A stretch of 35,136 nucleotides of DNA from contig JAZDMB010000024.1 in NCBI GenBank assembly GCA_043801445.1, positions 1-35,136 on the forward strand, in the 5' to 3' direction. The translations under genes and the position numbers were made by a program. Origin of the DNA: JAZDFP01 sp043801445 (GTDB taxonomy: Bacteria > Planctomycetota > MHYJ01 > JACQXL01). Within the stretch, counting starts at the first letter, position 1. Every line of letters begins with the position of its first letter. The notes beneath the pieces are model-generated. The model did not search any database, was not told the DNA's origin, and saw only the letters and a list, made by a program, of their open reading frames with translations. Shown here in pieces: positions 1 to 7,734 of the stretch.

Positions 1-143
1 TAGGAAAGAGAACACGAATATCACGAATGGGACGAATAGCACGAATAAATCAATCCCCCCAACCCCCCTTTATCAAAGGGGGGAATAAGGGGGGATTTAT
101 TCTTTGTGTCCTTTGTGCCTTTGTGGTGAAAGGAATTTGAAAT
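1..143. repeat. Intergenic repeats: CACGAAT tandem motifs and C6/G6 hairpin
   Basis: The stretch upstream of the first gene is made of common dispersed repeats. Positions 12-48 hold four short copies of a CACGAAT/GACGAAT motif. Positions 63-83 form a hairpin with arms CCCCCCTTT and AAAGGGGGG around a 3-nt loop. Positions 103-131 carry the TTTGTG motif family that recurs at other gene edges in this window. The ribosome binding site of the next gene (GAAAGGA, 128-134) overlaps the end of this repeat. Confidence 0.6.
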
Positions 144-1079
144 ATGCCATTAAAACCAAACGAGGTAAAGACCGAGCATATTGCCCCCGGCGCGGTAACC
201 ACCGCTAAGCTCGCAGTAGGCGCAATTGACGCAGGACGCATAGCGCAGAACGCAGTAACCGCGGCCAAAATCGCCACCGGCGCAATTACCACTGCCAAAA
301 TCGGCGAATTGCAGGTAACTAATTCCAAATTACATGATGCCAGTGTGACTACACCGAAACTGGCGTTGGCTGCGGTCACAACTGAGCGGCTCAAGGACGG
401 TGCGGTCACCCCGGTCAAATTGCAGGATGCCTGCGTAACCACTGCTAAAATCTCCGATGCGTCAGTGATCCAATCCAAAATACGGGACGGTGCCATCACC
501 GCACCGAAACTCGCGGACGGCGCCGTGACCACTGCCAAAATCGGCGACAGGCAGGTGACCACTCCGAAATTGCAGACCGGCGCGGTGACAACGGATAAAA
601 TCGCCAATGGCGCAGTTACACCAACAAATTTGTCATTCTCTGTGCCGACACGACCACTTACTCCGCCGGTTGCGACCGACGAGATAGCCAACGGCGCAGT
701 TACGCTTGAGAAGTTGTCTTTTGTTCCGGGCGGAGCGGTGCGACCGTTGGTGCCGCCTTTGGCGAGTTCAGAGTTGGGAGTTGGGAGTGTGGAGTCGGAG
801 AAGATAGCAAATGGTGCAGCAACTAAACCTAAATTAAGTTACAAAGTTGTCAGCATCACGATTCCGGCATTACAGGTAGGCGGGTTATATCCGCCTTTGG
901 GAGACCCTGATTTAAATGGCGGTGTAATTTTAGGATACTCAATTCCCGCGAATCAAGACCAGCTGATTAGACAACTATTCCTGCTGCCAGGATTACCGCA
1001 AGGCACAGGTATTTCAATCTTGCTAAACCAGCCGGCAATAGCGGATAATACATTTGATGTGGTTGTGCTGAGATCTTAA
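144..1079 (+). CDS. Ten-residue tandem-repeat protein (tail-fibre/surface-like)
   Basis: The 311-residue protein is dominated by an uninterrupted run of about sixteen ten-residue repeats (residues 4-163) with the pattern xxGAVTTAKL/I. Further repeats follow (182-191, 212-231), separated by two Pro-rich inserts of similar sequence (SF-V-P-RPL-PP). The last 80 residues are not repetitive and look like a small beta-rich domain. Hydrophobic residues recur at positions 5 and 10 of each unit, which would suit a fibrous beta or trimeric stalk. Such GAVTTAKI runs are known from phage tail fibres and bacterial surface proteins; the function here is unknown. No signal peptide or membrane segment is seen. 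The start has a good ribosome binding site (GAAAGGA, 9-nt spacing). Codon and base use is richer in G+C than in the following genes, which hints at transfer. Next gene on the same strand is 181 bp away. Confidence 0.8.
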   Translation: MPLKPNEVKTEHIAPGAVTTAKLAVGAIDAGRIAQNAVTAAKIATGAITTAKIGELQVTNSKLHDASVTTPKLALAAVTTERLKDGAVTPVKLQDACVTTAKISDASVIQSKIRDGAITAPKLADGAVTTAKIGDRQVTTPKLQTGAVTTDKIANGAVTPTNLSFSVPTRPLTPPVATDEIANGAVTLEKLSFVPGGAVRPLVPPLASSELGVGSVESEKIANGAATKPKLSYKVVSITIPALQVGGLYPPLGDPDLNGGVILGYSIPANQDQLIRQLFLLPGLPQGTGISILLNQPAIADNTFDVVVLRS

Positions 1080-1103
1080 ATCGGATGCAGTTTGAAAATA
1101 TGT

Positions 1104-1155
1104 AAAAAGATTGAAAGTATCCTACCTTTTGATAATCTATTTTATATGGTCAAGG
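1104..1155 (+). repeat. 52-bp direct repeat, copy 1 (duplicated polA promoter/start)
   Basis: This sequence matches 2158-2209 at 48 of 52 positions; all four differences are C/T. It contains TTGAAA (1111-1116), GATAAT (1131-1136, five of six to the -10 consensus) and a copy of the polA start codon with the next two codons (1146-1154). After it the sequence diverges from polA. The reading frame opened by the copied ATG ends after 26 codons at 1226. It may act as promoter for the ZIP gene that begins at 1261. Confidence 0.75.
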
Positions 1156-1260
1156 GTCGCGGGGACAGACCACACAAGTACAAAATATGGTGTCTATCCC
1201 GAGTGGAAATAATAAGATGCGTGTAAAATAAACGGAAGCATTTATTTTCCCAAGTGTTAT

Positions 1261-2073
1261 ATGTTAGACTTTTTTGCATCACTCAATTCGATTTGGCAGG
1301 TTCTTATTGCAACAACTTTTACCTGGGGAATGACAGCTTTAGGAGCATCTCTGGTTTTATTTACTAAAAGCATTAACAGGAAATTTCTGGATGGTATGCT
1401 TGGTTTTGCCGCCGGAGTGATGATAGCCGCTACCTGCTGGTCATTGCTCCAACCGGCTATAGAAATGTCCAAAGGACAATCATTGCCAGCCTGGTTTCCT
1501 GCGGCAGTCGGATTTCTTATAGGTGTAGCAGTGATTTCAAGCATAGATAAAATATTACCACACTTACACATTGAAGCTCCGGAATACAAAGCCGAAGGTA
1601 TCAAAACACCCTGGCGTCGCAGCGTTTTGCTTGTGCTTGCCATCACCCTGCATAATTTCCCTGAAGGACTGGCAATCGGAGTTATTTTCGGTGCGATTCA
1701 TACCGGTACAGCTACTGTAACATTATCGCTCGCCATTGCTCTGACTATAGGACTGGGATTACAAAACCTGCCCGAAGGCATTGCCATATCTTTCCCATTA
1801 TACCGCGAAGGAATCTCACGCTGGAGGAGTTTCTGGTATGGACAACTCTCGGCAATAGTGGAACCTATCGGTGGGGTGATTGGTGTTATGGCAGTGATGA
1901 TGGCGCATTCCATATTACCCTATGCCTCAGGTTTTGCGGCTGGAGCAATGATGTTTGTAGTGGTGGAGGAACTCATTCCTGAATCACAGCAGGGCGACCA
2001 CCCGGATATCGCCACGCTTGGTACAATGATTGGGTTCGTGGGAATGATGATACTTGATGTGGCTTTTAGTTAA
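1261..2073 (+). CDS. ZIP family divalent metal transporter
   Basis: The 270-residue membrane protein belongs to the ZIP (ZupT/GufA-like) family that moves zinc or related divalent metals into the cytoplasm. About eight hydrophobic segments are visible. The metal-binding helices carry the family motifs: HNFPEG at residues 131-136 and QNLPEG at 168-173, followed by a conserved Glu-Pro (200-201) and a Glu-Glu pair (235-236). The linker between the third and fourth helices is short and has only two histidines (101, 103). No clear ribosome binding site precedes the ATG, so the exact start is less sure. The gene lies alone between the two copies of a 52-bp direct repeat, which suggests that it was inserted upstream of polA or that the polA promoter was duplicated around it. 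Substrate choice (Zn, Fe, Mn) cannot be read from the sequence. Confidence 0.9.
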   Translation: MLDFFASLNSIWQVLIATTFTWGMTALGASLVLFTKSINRKFLDGMLGFAAGVMIAATCWSLLQPAIEMSKGQSLPAWFPAAVGFLIGVAVISSIDKILPHLHIEAPEYKAEGIKTPWRRSVLLVLAITLHNFPEGLAIGVIFGAIHTGTATVTLSLAIALTIGLGLQNLPEGIAISFPLYREGISRWRSFWYGQLSAIVEPIGGVIGVMAVMMAHSILPYASGFAAGAMMFVVVEELIPESQQGDHPDIATLGTMIGFVGMMILDVAFS

Positions 2074-2157
2074 TTGAGAGACACAATGAACATCCCTATC
2101 CTCTCATATCTTGACCAGCAAAATAAGCTAATCTGTTGTTTATAACATAAAACATTC

Positions 2158-2209
2158 AAAAAGATTGAAAGTATTCTACCTTTTGATAACCTACTTCATA
2201 TGGTCAAGG
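2158..2209 (+). promoter_or_regulatory. polA promoter and start; 52-bp repeat copy 2
   Basis: Second copy of the 52-bp repeat. TTGAAA (2165-2170) and GATAAC (2185-2190) could be -35 and -10 elements, with a short 14-bp spacer. The -10-like box ends only 9 nt before the polA ATG at 2200, and no Shine-Dalgarno sequence is seen, so a leaderless or nearly leaderless transcript is plausible. The promoter call is inference; the repeat is directly visible. Confidence 0.45.
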
Positions 2210-4896
2210 ACAAGAAAATCTTCCTCATAGACGGTTCTTCATATATCTACCGTTCGTTCCACGCCATCAGGAATCTTTCTTCATCAAAAGGATTGCCGAC
2301 TAATGCGATATACGGTTTCACCACGATGCTGATGAAGCTTTTAAGAGAGACAAAACCGGAATATATTGTGGTAGTTTTTGATGCGCCGGGTCCAACCTTC
2401 CGTAAGGAAATGTATCACGAATATAAGGCAAACAGGCCCGAGATGCCTGATGAACTTAAACCTCAAATTGCTTATATCAAAGAAATTGTCAGAACATATA
2501 ATATTCCCAACGAAGAAAAAAGCGGTTATGAAGCAGATGATATTATCGGAAGCATCGCCAAGAAGGCGGAAAAAGACGGGTTTTCGGTTGTGGTTATTAC
2601 GGGTGATAAGGACCTGACACAGATTGTCTCGGATAAGATAACCTTATGGGATACGATGAAAGACAAGCATATTGGTCCGGCTGATGTTAAGGAGCGATTC
2701 GGCGTTACCGGTGATAAAGTAACCGATGTCTTTGCCTTGATGGGCGATACGAGTGATAATATTCCCGGCGTGTATGGTATCGGCGAGAAAACTGCGGTGG
2801 AACTCATAAAGGAATTCTCGTCATTAGAAAACCTGTTGCAAAATATTAATAGAGTAAAAAAGGATAAACTAAGAGAGAGTCTGACTAATCCTGATAACCA
2901 GAAACTGGCGCGTCTTAGTAAAGAATTAAGCACGATTAAATGCGACCTTGCTTTTATAAAAGAAATAGCCAGTTACCGCCCCGGCGAACCTGATACTGAG
3001 AAACTAAAAAAAATATTCCAGGAACTGGAATTCACTAAATTTATTAAGGGGCTCCCCCCTGTCAAGAATATTTCTTATGATGATTATCATCTGATAATTG
3101 ACGAGAATGAATTTGATAATTTAATCCAGGAACTAAAAAAGACCAAGGAATTTGCCATAGACCTGGAAACAACTTCCTTGGATATTATCTCGGCTGAGAT
3201 TGTGGGTATCTCCATATCATTTAAAGAGCATCAGGCGTTTTACATTCCCTTAAGGCATAATTACGATGGCGCACCCACACAATTGCCCGTAAATTCAGTC
3301 ATATCAAAACTAAAACCTATTCTTGAAGATAGCGCCTATATAAAAATAGGACAAAATATTAAGTTTGATATGCAGGTTCTAAATCAATCAGGAATAAAGT
3401 TAGCCAACCCGATTTATGACATTATGATTGCCTCATATCTTATTAATCCAGCTCGACGCGGCCATAGCTTGGAGGAAATCGCTCAGGAATATTTAGGTCA
3501 TCAGGTTGTTACCTACAAAGATGTAGTGGGAACAGGTAAAAAGGAAATTACCTTTGACAAGGTGGATGTAAATCGCGCCAAGGACTATTCGGCAGAGGAT
3601 GCCGATGTTACCTTTCTGGCAAGTAAAATCCTCCTGCCTCGTATAGAAAAAGAAAGACTTGATAAATTATACGAGAAATTGGAGATACCCCTGATAGAAG
3701 TCCTTGCCTTAATGGAGACCACCGGGGTCAAAATAGATACTGAATTATTAGGCATATTATCAAAAGAGTTTCAGGAAAAGATTGAACGCCTGAAAAAAGC
3801 CATTTATAAATTCTCCGGTAAGGAATTTAATATCGACTCGCCCAAACAACTCCAGGAAGTTTTATACACAGACCTCAAATTGCCTACAGCCCGACGTATC
3901 AAGACCGGATTTTCTACTGATAACGACACACTATCCAAACTAGCTTATAAGCACGAACTACCGGCAAAAATACTGGAATACCGCTCATTCGCAAAACTTG
4001 TTAATACCTATATAGATGCCCTGCCACAGTTGATAAATTCCAAAACGGGTCGGGTGCATACCTCATATAATCAAACAATAACCGCCACAGGCAGATTAAG
4101 CAGCAGTAATCCCAACCTGCAGAATATTCCTGTGCGCACTGAAGAAGGCAGACGTATCCGTGAAGCATTTATTCCTGAAAAAAGCCATATCCTGATTAGC
4201 GCCGATTATTCCCAGATTGAACTGCGGCTTCTGGCCCATTGCTCGCAGGATAAGTCATTTCTGGATGCCTTTGATACCAATCAGGATATCCACACCAGAA
4301 CTGCCTCTGAATTATTCAGTGTCAGCGAAGATATGGTCTCAACGGATATGAGACGGCTGGCTAAGACCATAAATTTCGGAATTATATATGGAATGTCAGC
4401 CCACGGACTTGCTTCAGAATTAGGCATCAGCCACGGTTTAGCACAATCTTATATAGACAGTTATTTCGTCAAATATCCCGGTGTCAAATCTTATATTGAC
4501 CAGTCTATCAAAGAGGCGCACGAGAAAGGATATGTAACAACGCTATTCGGACGGAAAAGACCGTTGACAGAAATAAACAGCCCTAATAAAACCATACGTG
4601 AATTTTCAGAAAGAGTTGCAGTCAATGCCCCGCTCCAGGGAACAGCCGCTGATTTGATGAAACTGGCAATGATAAATATTCACAAAAGATTACTCAAAGA
4701 CAATCTGATGACTAAAATGATACTTCAGGTTCACGACGAACTCGTCTTTGAGGTTCCGAATAATGAGGAAAAAGAAATTGTATCTATCATCCGCAATGAA
4801 ATGGAAAATATAACCAGTGATTTTGATGTAGAACTTAGCGTTCTCTTAAGAGTGGATATCTCTAAAGGAAAAAACTGGACTGACATGAAACCATAA
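2200..4896 (+). CDS. polA: DNA polymerase I (5'-3' exo, 3'-5' exo, polymerase)
   Basis: The 898-residue protein has the full length of family A DNA polymerase I, used in Okazaki fragment processing and repair. The N-terminal third is the 5'-3' exonuclease/flap nuclease domain, starting FLIDGSSYIYRSFHA and including the GYEADD motif. The central 3'-5' exonuclease domain looks active: ExoI Asp321 and Glu323 (AIDLETT), ExoII NIKFD and ExoIII YSAEDAD are all present. The polymerase domain carries motif A (ISADYSQIELR, Asp669), motif B (RRLAKTINFGIIYG) and motif C (QVHDE, Asp846-Glu847). No truncation or frameshift is seen. It appears to be a single-gene unit: 770 bp without genes follows. The ATG lies inside the 52-bp repeat and lacks a ribosome binding site. 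Confidence 0.98.
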   Translation: MVKDKKIFLIDGSSYIYRSFHAIRNLSSSKGLPTNAIYGFTTMLMKLLRETKPEYIVVVFDAPGPTFRKEMYHEYKANRPEMPDELKPQIAYIKEIVRTYNIPNEEKSGYEADDIIGSIAKKAEKDGFSVVVITGDKDLTQIVSDKITLWDTMKDKHIGPADVKERFGVTGDKVTDVFALMGDTSDNIPGVYGIGEKTAVELIKEFSSLENLLQNINRVKKDKLRESLTNPDNQKLARLSKELSTIKCDLAFIKEIASYRPGEPDTEKLKKIFQELEFTKFIKGLPPVKNISYDDYHLIIDENEFDNLIQELKKTKEFAIDLETTSLDIISAEIVGISISFKEHQAFYIPLRHNYDGAPTQLPVNSVISKLKPILEDSAYIKIGQNIKFDMQVLNQSGIKLANPIYDIMIASYLINPARRGHSLEEIAQEYLGHQVVTYKDVVGTGKKEITFDKVDVNRAKDYSAEDADVTFLASKILLPRIEKERLDKLYEKLEIPLIEVLALMETTGVKIDTELLGILSKEFQEKIERLKKAIYKFSGKEFNIDSPKQLQEVLYTDLKLPTARRIKTGFSTDNDTLSKLAYKHELPAKILEYRSFAKLVNTYIDALPQLINSKTGRVHTSYNQTITATGRLSSSNPNLQNIPVRTEEGRRIREAFIPEKSHILISADYSQIELRLLAHCSQDKSFLDAFDTNQDIHTRTASELFSVSEDMVSTDMRRLAKTINFGIIYGMSAHGLASELGISHGLAQSYIDSYFVKYPGVKSYIDQSIKEAHEKGYVTTLFGRKRPLTEINSPNKTIREFSERVAVNAPLQGTAADLMKLAMINIHKRLLKDNLMTKMILQVHDELVFEVPNNEEKEIVSIIRNEMENITSDFDVELSVLLRVDISKGKNWTDMKP

Positions 4897-5666
4897 AAAC
4901 TCTGGATAAAAAACTGTCTGATGAATTATACGATAAAATACACTCCAGAGAAAAGTAAAAAATAGCACTATAAGAGAAATACTAACATTACATCATTCGC
5001 CAGAATGCCTCCGAGAATGAACGAAGAAGAGAACCCATCCGAAGCTTCAGCGAAAAGAAGATGGCTACAGAAAGTTTCGCTATTCTCAATCACGACACCC
5101 CGCCTGGAAGCGCGGAAAACTTCACTTGTAATAACCTAGTCAATTCCAATAAAATTAGTTAGTTCGAAAATCTAATAACTCATCTCATATCTATTGCAAT
5201 ATCTCTTTTCATCTGTGTTTATCCAAATATTCATCTGAGGCTTTCTGATACCTCACACAATTCGTGTCCCAAATTACAACCGAAAAATAATCAAAGTGGT
5301 GTAAAATCCCATTTCACATTTTTCACAATCATTACGACTAATTTTACAAAACACTGTAAAAAATAATATTTTTTTATTAGTATTCTTTCCAAGTCTTTTA
5401 CCATATCCAATTCCAATACTATATATTGTATCTAATACTTCAAGAAAGACTATGTGTTGTGTTGTGTAAAAACCCATAAAACTAATAAAAAATAAAAAAA
5501 ATAGTATTAATAATAATTTTTTCTTGACAGTCCGATAATATAGTGTAATAGAGTAGGTTAATATCCCATGAAGTGGGAGAATATCCCGTAAAGATTCGGG
5601 ATTGGATTATTAAGATTTGTCATCATAAGTCCAATGAGTGAGACCATAAAGTAAAGGGATAATTTT
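4897..5666. other. 770-bp gene-free region before mraZ
   Basis: No convincing gene is present. An inverted repeat CTCTGGA/TCCAGAG with a long loop follows polA (4901-4951). The stretch 4990-5130 has normal base composition but no long reading frame and is unexplained. The stretch 5280-5520 is very A+T rich; the two ends of a 67-codon minus-strand frame there carry a direct repeat (reads GFYTT in both), so I do not regard it as a gene. The mraZ promoter region occupies 5524-5605. Confidence 0.5.
5524..5602 (+). promoter_or_regulatory. Putative mraZ (dcw) promoter with hairpins and one MraZ-like box
   Basis: TTGACA (5524-5529) is a perfect -35. The best -10 candidate is TGTAAT (5544-5549) with a 14-bp spacer. 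Two small hairpins follow: CCCA/TGGG (5565-5577) and ATCCCG/CGGGAT (5583-5602). MraZ of other bacteria binds repeated GTGGG boxes upstream of its own gene; one GAAGTGGGAG box is seen at 5570-5579 and a degenerate AGAGTAGGTT 20 bp upstream, i.e. in the expected 10-bp phase. Autoregulation is inference. Confidence 0.45.
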
Positions 5667-6137
5667 ATGTTCGTCGGTCAATATGATTATACACTGGATA
5701 ACAAGAAACGATTAGTCATTCCGTCAAAATTTCGTATCTCGTTATCTGATATAAAATCTTCGGGTAATGCCAATCTTTTTGTTACCCTGAAAAACGTTGA
5801 GCACCAGAATGTATCTACCAAATTTCTTGAAATATATCCTCCTGAGGTATGGCAAAAGCATCTGGACCGGCTGAGTGAATCTGCCGAAACCAGCCAAGAA
5901 GCCGCATGGTATTTCCGAAAGGTTACTTCTGATACTGAATTATGCAAACTTGACCCTCAATGGCGTATTCTCATCCCAACTCGTTTAATAAATGCTGCTG
6001 AATTAAAGAGAAATATTATGATCATCGGCAGTGGCTCTCATATTGAAGTCTGGGACCTAGAAAAATGGAATATGATCTCCAAGTGGCTTAATAATCAGGC
6101 GCCTCAATTAGAAAAATATACCTATAAAAAACAATAA
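5667..6137 (+). CDS. mraZ: Transcriptional regulator MraZ
   Basis: The 156-residue protein is MraZ, the DNA-binding regulator that heads the division/cell-wall cluster and binds the 16S methyltransferase gene's own promoter region in several bacteria. Two SpoVT-AbrB-type domains are visible, each with the DxxxR signature: LDNKKRLVIP near residues 10-19 and LDPQWRILIP in the second half. Length is close to the family norm of about 145-155 residues. The start ATG has a strong ribosome binding site (AAAGGGA, 5653-5659, 7-nt spacing). It is followed on the same strand by the 89-aa gene after 33 bp, and it likely shares its promoter with the whole cluster to murE. Confidence 0.95.
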   Translation: MFVGQYDYTLDNKKRLVIPSKFRISLSDIKSSGNANLFVTLKNVEHQNVSTKFLEIYPPEVWQKHLDRLSESAETSQEAAWYFRKVTSDTELCKLDPQWRILIPTRLINAAELKRNIMIIGSGSHIEVWDLEKWNMISKWLNNQAPQLEKYTYKKQ

Positions 6138-6170
6138 TAAATAAAATTATTTTAAGAAAGGAGATAAGTT

Positions 6171-6440
6171 ATGGATAAAGCTGTTTCTTTTGATAGGGTT
6201 CATACGTTCCTCGAAGAATTACCAAAATTACCGGTCAATGTGATTGAATCACGGGTAAAAGAAATAGAGAATGACATCTATATTCTTTTCAGCAGACTGG
6301 AACGCTTACATACATTATATCCGGAATTAAAACAGGTTGATTTAAGCGAGGATATTTATTCTCTGGCCAGAATGCTGAAACCGGAAAAGGTACAGAAACA
6401 ATTTCCTCTTCTGGCACGGGCCGCCGCGATGTTTTTTTAA
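6171..6440 (+). CDS. Uncharacterised 89-aa protein in the mraZ-rsmH junction
   Basis: I do not recognise this protein. It is 89 residues, begins MDKAVSFDRVHTFLEELPKL, is predicted mainly helical and charged, and has no signal peptide, membrane segment or cysteine cluster. The middle (residues 25-50) could form a short amphipathic helix pair. It has one of the best ribosome binding sites in the window (AAGAAAGGAG, 7 nt before the ATG), no overlap with other genes, and sits 33 bp after mraZ and 23 bp before rsmH. In most bacteria these two genes are adjacent, so an inserted small gene translated this well deserves notice. Position suggests a role linked to division or cell-wall synthesis, but that is guilt by association only. 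Confidence 0.8.
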   Translation: MDKAVSFDRVHTFLEELPKLPVNVIESRVKEIENDIYILFSRLERLHTLYPELKQVDLSEDIYSLARMLKPEKVQKQFPLLARAAAMFF

Positions 6441-6463
6441 TAATCAGTTAATTTTTAATTCTT

Positions 6464-7345
6464 GTGCATCAGTCTGTTTTAATTGAGGAGGTTATAAAAT
6501 ATCTGGCTCCCCTGCCGGGAGATGTGGTTGTTGACGCAACAATCGGGCTAGGCGGACATTCCCAAATACTCATGGGAAAAATCAAACCCAATGGACGGCT
6601 AATAGGTATTGATTTAGACAAGGAATCTATAAGCCAAGCACGAGAAAAGTTAAAACCGCTTTTAGAGACCGCTTCGTTGGATTTGTTCTGTGACAACTTT
6701 ATTAATACAGGTAATGTATTAAAAAAACTGGGGTTAAAAGGAGCAGATGTAATTCTGCTTGACTTAGGCATCTCATCTTATCAAATAGAAGCATCTCATC
6801 GCGGCTTCAGTTTTATGAATGATGCCCCTCTGGATATGAGAATGTCTCAGGATAGTTCACCTGATGCTGCGATGGTTGTTAACAAGTATTCAGAACGTGA
6901 CCTAATAGAAATATTTAAATCTTACGGCGAAGAACGATTCGCCAAAAGGATTGCTCAAAAAATAGTTACTTACCGACATAAAAAACCGATAATTACCACG
7001 TTTGAACTGGTTGAAATCATAAAAAATGCCGCACCTTGTGGCTGGCAGAGAATTCATCCAGCTACAAGGGTTTTTCAAGCGTTAAGAATAGAAGTAAATA
7101 AGGAATTGGATAACCTAAAAACGTTTTTGTCAATGATAACTGATTGGCTGAATCACGGCGGCCGGGTCGGCATTATTAGTTTTCACTCGTTAGAAGACAG
7201 ATTAGTAAAAAAGTCTTTCAGAAACTATTTTCAGGAAGGTATTTTAGAATTAATAACGAAGAAACCGGTTGGACCTACAACGGCCGAACGGGCTAACAAT
7301 CCCCGTTCCCGTAGCGCCAAATTAAGAATTGCCCTTAAAAAATAG
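6464..7345 (+). CDS. rsmH: 16S rRNA (cytosine-1402-N4)-methyltransferase
   Basis: RsmH (MraW) methylates N4 of C1402 in the decoding centre of 16S rRNA using S-adenosylmethionine. The 293 residues match the family length. Visible signatures: N-terminal HQSVLIEEV, the SAM loop DATIGLGGHS (24-33), acidic Asp50, LDLGISSYQIE (100-109) followed by RGFSF and PLDMRMS, then ATRVFQALRIEVN, FHSLEDR, and the C-terminal NNPRSRSAKLR. The start is a GTG (6464), chosen because the family begins Met-His-x-Pro/Ser-Val; there is no clear ribosome binding site, so coupling with the upstream 89-aa gene is possible. The ftsL-like gene follows after 14 bp. Confidence 0.97.
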   Translation: MHQSVLIEEVIKYLAPLPGDVVVDATIGLGGHSQILMGKIKPNGRLIGIDLDKESISQAREKLKPLLETASLDLFCDNFINTGNVLKKLGLKGADVILLDLGISSYQIEASHRGFSFMNDAPLDMRMSQDSSPDAAMVVNKYSERDLIEIFKSYGEERFAKRIAQKIVTYRHKKPIITTFELVEIIKNAAPCGWQRIHPATRVFQALRIEVNKELDNLKTFLSMITDWLNHGGRVGIISFHSLEDRLVKKSFRNYFQEGILELITKKPVGPTTAERANNPRSRSAKLRIALKK

Positions 7346-7359
7346 AAGGAGTATAAGTT

Positions 7360-7674
7360 ATGTATAAAAGACTTCTGCTTGTTATCGGATTGATTACTTT
7401 TATGGGATTTATCACCGCCTGGCAGCAAATCCAAACAGTTCGTTTAGGCTATCACATTTCCAAAACAAATAATTTCAGGGAACAAATTATTAATGAACAG
7501 AAAATATTGAAACTCAAATTCACCTCTCTTAAATCACCAGACCATTTATTAGTTACAGAAACATCTCAAAATGTTACGTTAACTGCTCCGGAAACATTGA
7601 CATTAAATGAGATTAGCAGTCGAATAAAAAATTATTACAAAATAGGTAATAATGTTGCCTTGAACCCAAGATAA
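7360..7674 (+). CDS. ftsL: FtsL-like cell division protein
   Basis: The 104-residue protein has the architecture of FtsL, a bitopic membrane protein of the divisome that works with FtsB/FtsQ to activate FtsW-FtsI: a very short cytoplasmic N-terminus, one membrane helix (about residues 4-21), and a periplasmic heptad-like helix (about 27-55) followed by a KSPDHLL segment, as in FtsL where the coiled coil ends near a similar motif. Sequence identity to FtsL is always low, so the call rests on architecture plus position between rsmH and ftsI. The start has a strong ribosome binding site (AGAAGGAG, 8 nt upstream). Spacing to rsmH is 14 bp. Confidence 0.75.
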   Translation: MYKRLLLVIGLITFMGFITAWQQIQTVRLGYHISKTNNFREQIINEQKILKLKFTSLKSPDHLLVTETSQNVTLTAPETLTLNEISSRIKNYYKIGNNVALNPR

Positions 7675-7691
7675 ATCAGGTAATAAACCTG

Positions 7692-7717
7692 CCCGCCCTG
7701 GGGGTCGTTCGGGCGGG
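7692..7717. repeat. GC-rich palindromic repeat between ftsL and ftsI
   Basis: Arms CCCGCCC (7692-7698) and GGGCGGG (7711-7717) enclose a 12-nt loop. It belongs to the same GC-rich palindromic family seen at 14549, 20673, 32262 and 32397. No T-run follows, so it is not a typical terminator, but it could damp or stabilise the polycistronic message. Confidence 0.6.
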
Positions 7718-7734
7718 TAAGAATAACATCTAAA

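Noticed and set aside
50..691. 213-codon minus-strand frame opposite the ten-residue repeat protein
   Set aside because: It is the mirror of the 30-bp repeat and starts in an intergenic repeat; the plus frame has a good ribosome binding site.
1146..1226. 26-codon frame from the duplicated polA start codon
   Set aside because: It arises from the repeat copy; only the first three codons match polA and no domain is encoded.
5274..5477. 67-codon minus-strand frame before mraZ
   Set aside because: Very A+T-rich, its two ends are a direct repeat, no ribosome binding site, no recognisable domain.
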